In this document: in pieces, positions 1 to 6,779 of the stretch | Layout: each line of letters begins with the position of its first letter | Position numbering within the stretch: position 1 is the stretch's first letter | Origin: Bdellovibrionales bacterium | GTDB taxonomy: Bacteria > Bdellovibrionota > Bdellovibrionia > Bdellovibrionales > UBA1609 | Assembly: GCA_016716765.1 (NCBI GenBank) | Contig: JADJVA010000002.1 | Coordinates: forward strand, 1 to 12,314 | DNA: 12,314 bases | Direction: 5' to 3' | Notes under the pieces: model-generated | The model's input: the letters and a program-made list of their open reading frames with translations, nothing else | Told to the model about the DNA's origin: nothing | The model's database searches: none | Program-made: the position numbers and the translations under genes

Positions 1-401
1 AGGACACTCTGCGTACGGAGATGAAGTATCCTTGTATGGGCATGAAATTGATGACCAGACAAATCCTTATGAAGCAGGTTTAAGGTTGGGTTGTAAAGCC
101 CGACAAGAAGGACTTTATTGGGAGAGAACCAATTTGTGCGATTAAGGCCTCAGGACTAAAATCAAAGCTCATTGGATTCAAAATGGTGGATCGTGGGATA
201 GCTCGACAGGGTTACAAGTTGTTTCTTTTGACAATAAAGAAATCGGCAAGGTAACAAGTGGAACGGTTTCACCCAGTCTCAATGAAAATATTGGCGTGGG
301 TTACGTCAGGGCTGATCTGGCAGAAATCGGAGCCGATTTAATGGTAGAGATAAGGGGTCGAAAGTTAAGCGATCATTGTTAAGACACCGTTTGTGCTTTG
401 A
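1..401 (+). pseudogene. gcvT: gcvT 3' part, glycine cleavage T protein (aminomethyltransferase), partial and frame-broken
   Basis: GcvT takes the aminomethyl group from lipoylated GcvH, releases ammonia and passes the one-carbon unit to tetrahydrofolate. Only the C-terminal part lies in the window, and no single frame covers it. Reading across four one-base frame changes (near 29, 83, 213 and 368) restores a continuous GcvT C-terminal domain: DTLRTEMKY, then SLYGHEIDDQTNPYEAGL, then GWVVKPDKKDFIGREP, then KVTSGTVSPSLNENIGVGYV, ending in IIVKTPFVL at a TGA (399-401). The segments GREP, TSGTVSPSL, IGVGYV and the VKTPF tail are typical of the family. It ends 38 bases before the gcvH ATG, so the two are very likely one operon. 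The breaks are probably sequence errors, because the protein is fully family-like between them. A real pseudogene cannot be excluded. Confidence 0.85.
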
Positions 402-439
402 AATTTTGAGCTTTGAGAAAAGCAAGGAGATGGAGAAAA

Positions 440-828
440 ATGGCAACTTATCAGATTCCTGAAGAAAACTATTACACTAAAGAACATGAATGGGCTCAAG
501 TGGATGAAAATGTGGTCACTGTTGGTGTGACAGAGTTTGCTCAGGATCAGTTGGGTGAGATTGTCTATGTCGAGCTTCCTGAAGAAGGTGAAAAGCAACC
601 CAAGGCGAGCCGTTTGGAGTGATTGAAAGTGTTAAGGCTGCCAATGATCTTTACGCTCCTGTTTCAGGGACTGTCATTGAGGTCAATGCTTCATTGGGTG
701 ATTCGCCTGGAACTATTAACGATGATCCAATGAATGAGGGATGGATGGTTCGAATCGAAATGGACACAGAGAAGGAACTTGCCAATTTGATGCAAGCACC
801 TGATTATAGGAAACTCATTAGCAAATAG
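440..828 (+). CDS. gcvH: Glycine cleavage H protein (lipoyl carrier), one frameshift
   Basis: GcvH carries the aminomethyl intermediate on a lipoylated lysine between the P, T and L proteins of the glycine cleavage complex in the cytoplasm. The start is the ATG at 440, which opens MATYQIPEENYYTKEHEWAQ and has an AAGGAG ribosome site about ten bases upstream. A more upstream in-frame ATG at 413 would add nine basic residues not seen in the family. The lipoyl site is the lysine of ESVKAANDLYAPVSG, coded just after 622. The first frame runs into a stop at 620-622 and the second covers the lipoyl motif to the TAG at 826-828. They join at the CCC run at 599-601: one more C gives EKQPQGEPFGVIESVKAA. 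The corrected length is 129 residues, normal for GcvH. The usual downstream gcvP is not present here. Confidence 0.93.
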
Positions 829-869
829 AGATCGAAGGCTTTCACAGGGTTTTTGAGCAAGAAAATTGT

Positions 870-954
870 GCCCGGGTGGTGGAATTGGCAGACACGCTAG
901 ACTTAGGATCTAGTGCCGTAAGGTGTGCAGGTTCAAGTCCTGTCCCGGGTACCA
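870..954 (+). tRNA. tRNA-Leu (anticodon UAG)
   Basis: An 85-base class II tRNA. The acceptor stem pairs GCCCGGG (870-876) with CCCGGGT (944-950), followed by discriminator A and an encoded CCA (952-954). The anticodon arm is CTAGA, loop CTTAGGA, TCTAG, giving anticodon TAG, which reads CUA and related leucine codons. The T arm is GCAGG, loop TTCAAGT, CCTGT. The long variable arm between the anticodon and T stems fits leucine. Confidence 0.96.
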
Positions 955-990
955 CGTTGACGAAGGCAAAGTCGCATTCCACTGCGAATC

Positions 991-1025
991 GTGGAGAGCC
1001 GGAAATGCCCCAACCGTGGAGAGCC
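991..1025 (+). repeat. Short direct repeat upstream of yheU
   Basis: GTGGAGAGCC occurs at 991-1000 and again at 1016-1025 (with a preceding C, 11 bases identical), a 25-base period. The second copy overlaps the probable ribosome site of the yheU-like gene. The repeat is too short to assign a function and may be a chance or local duplication. Confidence 0.45.
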
Positions 1026-1029
1026 CCTA

Positions 1030-1311
1030 ATGTTTGATTTAAAAAGTGATGAAATTCCTATCGAGATTCAGCTTGAACAGCTTTCTGATGAGGCTATCGC
1101 GGGAATTATCGAAAATTTTATCTTGCGCGAGGGAACTGACTACGGATCTGTCGAAGTGTCCTTTGAAAGAAAATCAGAGCAAATTCGCCAACAAATTGAT
1201 TGTGGGGAAATAAAGATTGTTTTTGTTCAGGACTCAGAGACTATAAATTTACTGACAAATCGCGAATTCAAATTACTCATCAGTTCAAATGGACCAAAAT
1301 TAACTTCTTGA
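1030..1311 (+). CDS. yheU: YheU/UPF0270 family small protein
   Basis: A 93-residue soluble protein matching the UPF0270 (YheU) family, whose biochemical role is not established. The family core is easy to see: an IEIQLEQLSDEAIAGIIENF helix, then FILREGTDYG, then repeated basic and acidic positions leading to QIRQQIDCGEIKIVF and a short tail with ETINLL. REGTDYG is the hallmark motif. I chose the ATG at 1030 because the family core begins shortly after it. The in-frame GTG at 991 would add 13 residues with no family counterpart. A GTGGAG stretch at 1016-1021 can serve as ribosome site. The gene follows the tRNA-Leu and is not obviously in an operon with its neighbours. The N-terminal dozen residues before the core are longer than in most members. 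Confidence 0.82.
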   Translation: MFDLKSDEIPIEIQLEQLSDEAIAGIIENFILREGTDYGSVEVSFERKSEQIRQQIDCGEIKIVFVQDSETINLLTNREFKLLISSNGPKLTS

Positions 1312-1454
1312 CTCGCCTTAGGGGAGTGCTCCTTCCAGCCTGGGTTAAAGCCTAGGGGTTCCCATGGGACCCTTGTCTCAAACAACCCGATAAAATATTA
1401 TCAATTATCACATTATTTGGCACAAGGTTTTTCGATTGGAAAAAGCACTGTCTT
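1312..1454. other. Intergenic spacer between the yheU-like and arylsulfotransferase-like genes
   Basis: A 143-base stretch with no gene. It contains a short imperfect palindrome around TTCCCATGGGA (about 1358-1368) and an AT-rich part (about 1390-1420) that would suit a promoter for the next gene. No run of T follows the palindrome, so I do not call a terminator, and no clear -35/-10 pair can be picked. Confidence 0.4.
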
Positions 1455-2624
1455 ATGCGTCGAAATCGTATCTTTAAGATTCTCCTTGTGGAGGTTTTCC
1501 CTGGGCTAATTGTCTTAGCCCTCATCGCAAGCCTGAATATTTCTGTGACAAGCTCAAATCACCAATCATTTTTGAACGAAATTTCTGAAAGAGGAGTCGT
1601 TCAATGGTCTTCGGGTAGTATTTCTACTGAAGATGGATATATTTTATTAAACTCGCCAGGAATGGAATGCCTCCTTTTAAAAATGGATGGCTCCCGACAG
1701 GGAATTATTCCTGGCAATCTCTGTAGAATTCTTGATGATGGAAGCGTTGTTTCAAAAATTGTTAGTATCGAAGGTAAAGAAGAGATTATAAAATACAAGG
1801 GGAGGTCTGTTGATTGGAAATTCCCAGCGGCAGTAACGCACGATATTTCCATTTCTCCGATCGATCAATCCATTTGGGCCAAGGGACTTGATCTTGATAA
1901 GACTGGAAATCAAACGGTAAAAGTAGATTATATTCTTGGTCTAAGTTCCCAGGGTAGAGAAATTTTTCGCTGGAGTATGGCGGAACACCTCAGTGAACTT
2001 TCTAAACTTTTAGGCGGGCTAGTGGCTCCTTACACTTCTGGAAAAGGAACTCCAGAAGAGGGGTTTCTCAATGTCACTCACATGAATGCAGTCCAGATAA
2101 TTCCACCCAACGAATTGGAAAGTTCACATCCACAATTTTCTGCTGGAAATATTCTCACGACAGATCACCATAACGGCGTCGCTTTTATTGTTGACCGGAA
2201 GACTCGGCATATTGTGTGGGTTCATAAGGGTGCACAGTTCGGCTTGCATACCCCTCGATGGTTGGAAAATGGGAATATTTTGATGTTCGCTAACATCGTA
2301 AAAAACGACAATCAGAAGCCCGCATCATGGGTACTTGAAATTGATCCGATCACCCACCAAACGGTTTGGGCTTTCACAGAAAAGCCTAATGGTGAAATGT
2401 ATTGTGATCGATTTGGATCAGCACAGAGGCTAAGAAATGGAAACACCCTAATTTCTTATGGTTGCAAAAACAGTTCCATCATCGAAGTGACCCCGCAAGG
2501 TTCTGTGGTGTGGAAATGGCGCGCCTCCATAGGAAGGGAAAAATTCGATATACCTAACCAGATTTACCGTGCGGAATGGTTGCCAAAGGAGATAGTTCAG
2601 TCTTTTTTTTCAAGTCAAAATTGA
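1455..2624 (+). CDS. Membrane-anchored arylsulfotransferase (ASST)-like beta-propeller protein
   Basis: A 389-residue protein that resembles the arylsulfotransferase family (ASST, PF05935/PF14269 type), periplasmic enzymes that move sulfate between phenolic compounds on a six-bladed propeller. Residues 9-31 form one hydrophobic segment after a basic start (MRRNRIFK), so it is probably exported and tethered by an uncleaved signal anchor. Propeller-like repeats have the pattern GNxLxxxxxxxxVxxxDxxTxxxVW: GNILTTDHHNGVAFIVD (231-247), LENGNILMFAN (270-280), LRNGNTLISYG (326-336) and VTPQGSVVWKW (345-355). Histidines that fit the conserved family positions are H129 (THDIS), H209 (THMNAV) and H265 (GLHTPRW). 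Family catalysis uses an active-site histidine, but which one acts here cannot be settled by eye. The frame is intact. No dsb-like partner lies next to it, and it converges on the EamA gene. PQQ-like repeat proteins without enzymatic activity are the main alternative. Confidence 0.72.
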   Translation: MRRNRIFKILLVEVFPGLIVLALIASLNISVTSSNHQSFLNEISERGVVQWSSGSISTEDGYILLNSPGMECLLLKMDGSRQGIIPGNLCRILDDGSVVSKIVSIEGKEEIIKYKGRSVDWKFPAAVTHDISISPIDQSIWAKGLDLDKTGNQTVKVDYILGLSSQGREIFRWSMAEHLSELSKLLGGLVAPYTSGKGTPEEGFLNVTHMNAVQIIPPNELESSHPQFSAGNILTTDHHNGVAFIVDRKTRHIVWVHKGAQFGLHTPRWLENGNILMFANIVKNDNQKPASWVLEIDPITHQTVWAFTEKPNGEMYCDRFGSAQRLRNGNTLISYGCKNSSIIEVTPQGSVVWKWRASIGREKFDIPNQIYRAEWLPKEIVQSFFSSQN

Positions 2625-2693
2625 ATTCCCGCCATCGCTGGAAAGTTGTTTCGGCTATCAAGGATCCGAATGCGAAAAGGTGAAGCATTCTAG

Positions 2694-3608
2694 CTAAGTT
2701 CGTTTGAGAACCGGCACGACAACACCGAAGGTAAAAATAATGGAGGCGCCGATTCCGGCAGTTGCGGTGGGTATAAATCCAAATAATATCATGTCGAGGA
2801 TGAGACTCAGCACCGGAGCGAGATAACTGAGCGATGCAATCTGACTCGCGGGTGCTCGTTGAAATGCATATGTGGTCAGGTGTTGGGACAGACTTGCCGC
2901 GAGACCTGCCAAGAGCAGCAGCGACCAAACTCCTGGTCTCGTCGGCCACGTGACATTGTGAAAACAGAAGATAAGCAGATGTGCGGTGATCGCGGACAGA
3001 CACCATGTCATCATGATTTGCGACGTAGAGTAGGTAGATTTGGTTCGAGCAATCATCAGGTAGGCTAAGGCGCCAAACAATCCCGAGGCGATAGCGAGGA
3101 CTGCTCCAAGAAAGGAACCATCGATTTTTACATTGGCACACATCATATAAAGACCGAAGATGGAACCTACTATGGCAAGCCAGTTCAGCGGGTTGACCCT
3201 CTGCCTCGCGATCAAAGGCGAAAGAGCGGCGATAAAAATGCCGCTGCTCGCCCCCAAGAATGCAGTTTGGCCGCTACCAACTAAGGCGACTGCCGCAAAA
3301 TAGGTCGTAACCGTCATCGCACCGAACACTCCCCATAGCCAGAGAGCTCTATGCCTAAGCGGAGATAAAATGAGCCGACAATTTGTTCTTATAAACGGAA
3401 GTGAGATGAAAAGGAGATTCGCTATCACCCGAACAAAGCTTCCAGCCAAACTCGAAAAACTTGGATCTTCTTGATGGGCCGCAAAAAACGCGGCGCCCGT
3501 CGCCGCCGAAAAGATGCAGGCGACAAGAATGGCTGTTTGGCCGCGTTGCTCTACGATAGCGCTCCCACTCAACTCAATAGCTTCGGCGGTTCCATTTTTT
3601 AAGAACAT
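2694..3608 (-). CDS. EamA/DMT-superfamily membrane transporter
   Basis: A 304-residue integral membrane protein with about ten hydrophobic segments arranged as two similar halves. This is the layout of the drug/metabolite transporter superfamily (EamA, PF00892). The first half contains ALVGSGQTAFLGASSGIFIA and ends in ALSPLIARQRVNPLNWLAIV. The second contains the comparable LTTYAFQRAPASQIASLSYL, then APVLSLILDMILFGFIPT, the usual EamA signature before the last helix. Members export amino acids, drugs or other small molecules. The substrate cannot be predicted. The ATG at 3608 follows the stop of the acetyltransferase gene with no spacing (TAGATG), so translation is very likely coupled. By eye this gene is somewhat richer in GC than the genes around it, which may hint at separate acquisition. 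Confidence 0.88.
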   Translation of the reverse strand: MFLKNGTAEAIELSGSAIVEQRGQTAILVACIFSAATGAAFFAAHQEDPSFSSLAGSFVRVIANLLFISLPFIRTNCRLILSPLRHRALWLWGVFGAMTVTTYFAAVALVGSGQTAFLGASSGIFIAALSPLIARQRVNPLNWLAIVGSIFGLYMMCANVKIDGSFLGAVLAIASGLFGALAYLMIARTKSTYSTSQIMMTWCLSAITAHLLIFCFHNVTWPTRPGVWSLLLLAGLAASLSQHLTTYAFQRAPASQIASLSYLAPVLSLILDMILFGFIPTATAGIGASIIFTFGVVVPVLKRT

Positions 3609-4193
3609 CTACTGATCTGCCAGAGGCATGCCGATTTCGCTTAAAGGCAGAAAATAGGCCTCGACAGGTAGTCCATGACTTTGGAAATCTCCGTGAGGAT
3701 CGCGAATGTAGCCTCTCTTTTTGTAAAGGTTTGCGACACCATCTGCACCTTTCTGTACGTGCAGACAAATGAAGGTCAGCGACCAAGAACGCGCGATCCG
3801 TTCTGATTCGGTCAGGAGAACCTCTGAAAAACCAAGACCATGAAATTCTGGGTCAATAGCCAGGCATCTGAGGTTGGCTGCCTTCTGGATCCAACACTCC
3901 GACAGGTTTGAATCAGGATTAACTAGCGAAAAGGTTCCAATGATCCGATATCCAAGTTCAAGTACACAGACTTCGCCATTCTCTCTCCGGCTCTTAATGT
4001 CTCGAAGTTCTGAAATTCTTTGCTGGGGAGTAACAATCTGTGGAAGTTTTTGTGCGTAGGTTTCAGTGAACGATTTCACGAGAAGGTCAGCGACGTGATT
4101 GTCGTCGAGACAAGATGCCTGCCGAATATTTATGAAGTCAAAAATATCCCGAGATCGTGGTTTTCTAAATTCCTTCGTCTGAACATTCATCAT
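3609..4193 (-). CDS. GNAT-family N-acetyltransferase
   Basis: A 194-residue protein of the GNAT fold, which transfers acetyl from acetyl-CoA to an amine. The acetyl-CoA binding motif A is RCLAIDPEFHGLGFSEVLL (109-127), where HGLGFS is the Q/RxxGxG/A loop variant, followed by a helix. Near the C terminus LYKKRGYIRD (166-175) is the typical GNAT motif B ending. I chose the ATG at 4193 (MMNVQTKEF) because a strong ribosome site, ACGGAGGT (4208-4201 on the minus strand), lies seven bases upstream. The in-frame start at 4244 has no such site. The stop abuts the start of the EamA transporter. The pairing suggests a substrate that is acetylated and/or exported, such as an amino compound or amine antibiotic, but this is inference. 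A self-resistance or detoxification role is possible. Confidence 0.85.
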   Translation of the reverse strand: MMNVQTKEFRKPRSRDIFDFINIRQASCLDDNHVADLLVKSFTETYAQKLPQIVTPQQRISELRDIKSRRENGEVCVLELGYRIIGTFSLVNPDSNLSECWIQKAANLRCLAIDPEFHGLGFSEVLLTESERIARSWSLTFICLHVQKGADGVANLYKKRGYIRDPHGDFQSHGLPVEAYFLPLSEIGMPLADQ

Positions 4194-4553
4194 ATGAAAA
4201 ACCTCCGTGTGTTGTCTGTTGCGAACATTGGACGCTATGAGCATATATGAATAGAGTGGTGTGTTTCCGTCAGCAGTCGGTCAGTGTTAAGTTGAATTTC
4301 GATTACACTAGACTTTTGAATATCGTCATTGTTGGTCGTGCACTCAGTCTAAACAAAAAGCTGACTTTAAAATGTGAAAGTTCAAACGACTTGTTGATCC
4401 GGCAAGGTTGTCAGCTTCGGATCCGCCATCATAGACCTTCCCTTTCCATGCCATTCAGTTTAGAACTGATGACATGTATTTGATCATATTACGATTCTTA
4501 GCATTTGGCGCCGAAAGCTGTATTTGTTCAGGGCCTGTCTCGGGTGGCGCTTC
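4194..4553. other. Divergent intergenic region between the GNAT and radical SAM genes
   Basis: About 360 bases separate two divergently read genes. It should hold promoters for both, but no clear -35/-10 pair stands out. A six-base inverted repeat, GATCCG at 4396-4401 and CGGATC at 4418-4423 (16-base loop), is present and may be chance. Open frames here have no family resemblance and no ribosome sites, so I call no gene. Confidence 0.4.
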
Positions 4554-6214
4554 TTGAGAATTCTCTTCATTCAGCCTCCCATTCAGGATTTTTATGAGAC
4601 TCAGTTGCGTTTGCAACCAATTGGGCTTGCGTATCTCAAAGCAGCCCTTCAGAAACATCATCCTGAGGTTGAAGTTGTCATTCGGGACTATCATACTGGA
4701 TATGGACGCCAAACTCTGCGGTGGCCGAAAGAGCTTGAATATCTTCGCGAATATTATTCGATTTTAGATCGAAGTCCATTTTCTACTTTTATAATTATTA
4801 TCACTTCGGCGCGAGCTTCGATCTGATCGCTGACGACATTGCGAGAATTCAGCCCGATCTCGTTGGTGTATCCTGTTTGTTTACTCCCTACTTTCGGGAA
4901 GCTCACGAAATTTCCAAAAGGGTAAAGAATTTTCGAAACATTCCGGTGCTCATGGGAGGTTCGCATGTCTCTGCTGTACCAGAATCTGTATTGCAACACG
5001 ACTCAGTGGATTTTATCATCCGCGGAGAGGGTGAAAAATCTATCGTTGATTTTGTATCTTTCCTTCAGGGAAAGCTGGCGATAACAGAGGTCGGAGGTCT
5101 CGGATATAAAATCAATGGGGAGCTCCAATTTAATCCAATCAAGGAGAACTTTGATATTGGGGAGCTACCTTATCCAGATCTTGGGTCATTCTCATTAGGA
5201 ACTTACAAATACGGTCACCTCCCTCTGGCTTTTATGATTACTTCGCGAAGTTGCCCCCATAAGTGTTCCTTCTGCTCGGTTCATTTGACTTTTGGTCATC
5301 GATATCGGAGGCGCTCTCCCGAGGATGTTTTGTGTGAGATCGAACTTCGATATGAGCAGGGTTATCGCGTCATTGATTTTGAAGACGATAATCTCACTTT
5401 TTATAAGGATGAAATGAAGCGCCTGTGTGGCGCTTTGATTGAGAGATTTCCCAACCGAGAAATGCAATTTGTGGCGATGAATGGAATCAGTTATTTGAGT
5501 CTTGATGATGAGCTACTTGAACTCATGTGGAAGGCAGGATTTACTCATCTCAATTTGGCTTTGGTCAGCTCCGATAAAGTGGTACGGGAAACCACGAAGC
5601 GTCCTCATACCCTCGAGGCATATACACGAGTCGTTCACAGGGCGCATTCTTTGGGATTTCATATTGTGTCTTATCAAATTTTAGGATTGCCGAACGAAAA
5701 TCTAGACAGCATGATGCAGACTTTAGCTTTCAATATTCGACTGCCGGTGCTTTTAGGTGCTTCTATATTTTATCTGACGCCCCAATCGCCAATGGCCCTT
5801 AAATTGGGAAATTCACTGAGCGAAGCAGATCATTTCAAAGCTCGCACCACCGCAGTTGCACATGAATCTGAGAGTTTTTCTCGTCAAGACATTTATACCC
5901 TTTTTATTGTGAATCGAATTTTTAATCACCTTAAAGGACTGAAACTTGAAAGGGACCAGTCTTTGTCGGATCTTTTTATTGAGCGTCAGGATGATTGTGG
6001 TTTGGCCCTTTTTTCTGATTGTCTGAAATCGGGGGTTTTATATTTTATCAATCGACAAGGTCGGTATCCCAATCTCAAATTTAAGACGGAACTTTTAGTC
6101 AAAGCAATTAGGCAAGCCCAGTTCGTGACCACACAAGATGGTCACAAAATCGAACTGGATGAGCTGGGTCGACTTCAGGAATCGAATCGCTTGGGTCAGT
6201 TTTTTAGCGTCTGA
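4554..6214 (+). CDS. Cobalamin-binding radical SAM protein, function unknown, one frameshift
   Basis: A class B radical SAM enzyme: an N-terminal B12-binding Rossmann-like domain followed by a [4Fe-4S]/SAM domain. The first domain starts LRILFIQPPIQDFYETQLRL and includes IQPDLVGVSCLF, GGSHVSAVPESVL and DFIIRGEGEKSI, all typical. The cluster motif is CPHKCSFC (CxxxCxxC, corrected residues about 234, 238 and 241), followed by YRRRSPEDVLCEIELRYEQG and FEDDNLTF, both characteristic. The gene is split: the first frame ends at 4826, but adding one T to the TTTT run at 4787-4790 joins SPFSTF to YNYYHFGASFDLIADDIARI. The corrected length is about 553 residues from the TTG at 4554, which has a GGGTGG stretch upstream. 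A TTG at 4524 is the alternative start. Relatives methylate or rearrange unactivated carbons in lipids, pigments and natural products. The substrate here is unknown. Its end overlaps the end of queD by 11 bases, tail to tail. Confidence 0.85.
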
Positions 6215-6620
6215 CTGTGCAGGAATGAGTGCAAGTTTCATCGATGGTTACGGCATCCAATGGAAAGCCTAGATCTGCAGATTTTTCAAGTAGATAAAGT
6301 GCGATCACTTCAGAAGTGGGATTGTCACTAAATACAAAATGCCTCTGGTGGGTGGATCTTAAAAATTCAATGGTCAATTCATCTGAATCAGCCAAGAGCG
6401 TGGCGTGATCCCAGTTTTCCTTGCACCAGTCTTTAATGACCTTAAAGTCAGCAAAGTCTTTGAGCATGCCAAATTGGTTGAGCTGCAAGCCCTTTATTTC
6501 ACAGGTAATTCGAAAAGAATGGCCATGAAGATTCTGACAGCGTCCTGGATAGCCCTTAACCAAGCGGTGTGCGGCTTCAAATGAAAACGTGGTTGTCAAA
6601 GTTACAATAGGTCTGCTCAT
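6204..6620 (-). CDS. queD: 6-carboxytetrahydropterin synthase / PTPS family (QueD)
   Basis: A 138-residue enzyme of the 6-pyruvoyl-tetrahydropterin synthase fold. QueD turns 7,8-dihydroneopterin triphosphate into 6-carboxy-5,6,7,8-tetrahydropterin, the first committed step to queuosine and other 7-deazaguanines. Zinc ligands are H18 (FSFEAAHRL) and H32/H34 (CQNLHGHSF), with the catalytic Cys28 just before them. GMLKDFADFK (51-60), WDHATLL (70-76), NPTSEVIA and a Glu at 128 (DETCTHS) complete the signature. The C-x3-HGH arrangement suits QueD, but folate- or biopterin-type PTPS activity is an alternative. No other queuosine gene is visible, and the adjacent radical SAM protein is not QueE-like (it carries a B12 domain). 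No strong ribosome site precedes the ATG. A weak promoter (TTGACT and CATTCT, 17-base spacer) lies just upstream on the minus strand. Confidence 0.9.
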   Translation of the reverse strand: MSRPIVTLTTTFSFEAAHRLVKGYPGRCQNLHGHSFRITCEIKGLQLNQFGMLKDFADFKVIKDWCKENWDHATLLADSDELTIEFLRSTHQRHFVFSDNPTSEVIALYLLEKSADLGFPLDAVTIDETCTHSCTVRR

Positions 6621-6670
6621 GGGAACGGAGAATGCGTTATTGCGAGGATTCAGTCAACATTTGAGATATT

Positions 6671-6700
6671 TTGACATACCCTATGGGGGTATAGTAGAAT
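6671..6700 (+). promoter_or_regulatory. copA-csoR promoter
   Basis: A perfect -35 box TTGACA (6671-6676) and a -10 box TAGAAT (6695-6700) are separated by 18 bases. It lies about 80 bases before the copA GTG, in the queD-copA divergent gap. The spacer is occupied almost entirely by the CsoR-type operator. Confidence 0.8.
6676..6692 (+). promoter_or_regulatory. CsoR-type copper operator
   Basis: The inverted repeat ATACCC-TATGG-GGGTAT (6676-6692) matches the known CsoR box, a pseudo-palindrome of TACCC and GGGTA arms around a short centre. It sits between the -35 and -10 boxes of the copA promoter, where bound apo-CsoR would block RNA polymerase. The csoR gene is the last gene of the same operon, so the circuit should be autoregulated and released by Cu(I). 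Confidence 0.85.
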
Positions 6701-6779
6701 AATAAAAAGTTGAGCCGATTTGAAGATGAAGGTCTAAGCTTGTGCGTTTGCAATTGCTATCTGATCTGGAGGTTACTTT

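Noticed and set aside
937..1030. tRNA-Leu 3' end as an integration site for a mobile element
   Set aside because: No integrase gene and no second copy of the tRNA 3' end were seen in the window.
1345..1375. Palindrome TTCCCATGGGA as terminator or operator
   Set aside because: Short, with no T run and no matching copy elsewhere in the window.
2668..2690. Hairpin GAATGC...GCATTC between the arylsulfotransferase-like and EamA genes as a bidirectional terminator
   Set aside because: The stem is only six bases with an 11-base loop and no T run follows on either strand.
2859..3068. Plus-strand open frame inside the EamA gene
   Set aside because: It lies opposite a well-supported transporter gene and is a composition shadow of it.
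4247..4483. 78-codon plus-strand frame upstream of the radical SAM gene
   Set aside because: No ribosome site, no family resemblance and a start that overlaps the GNAT upstream region.
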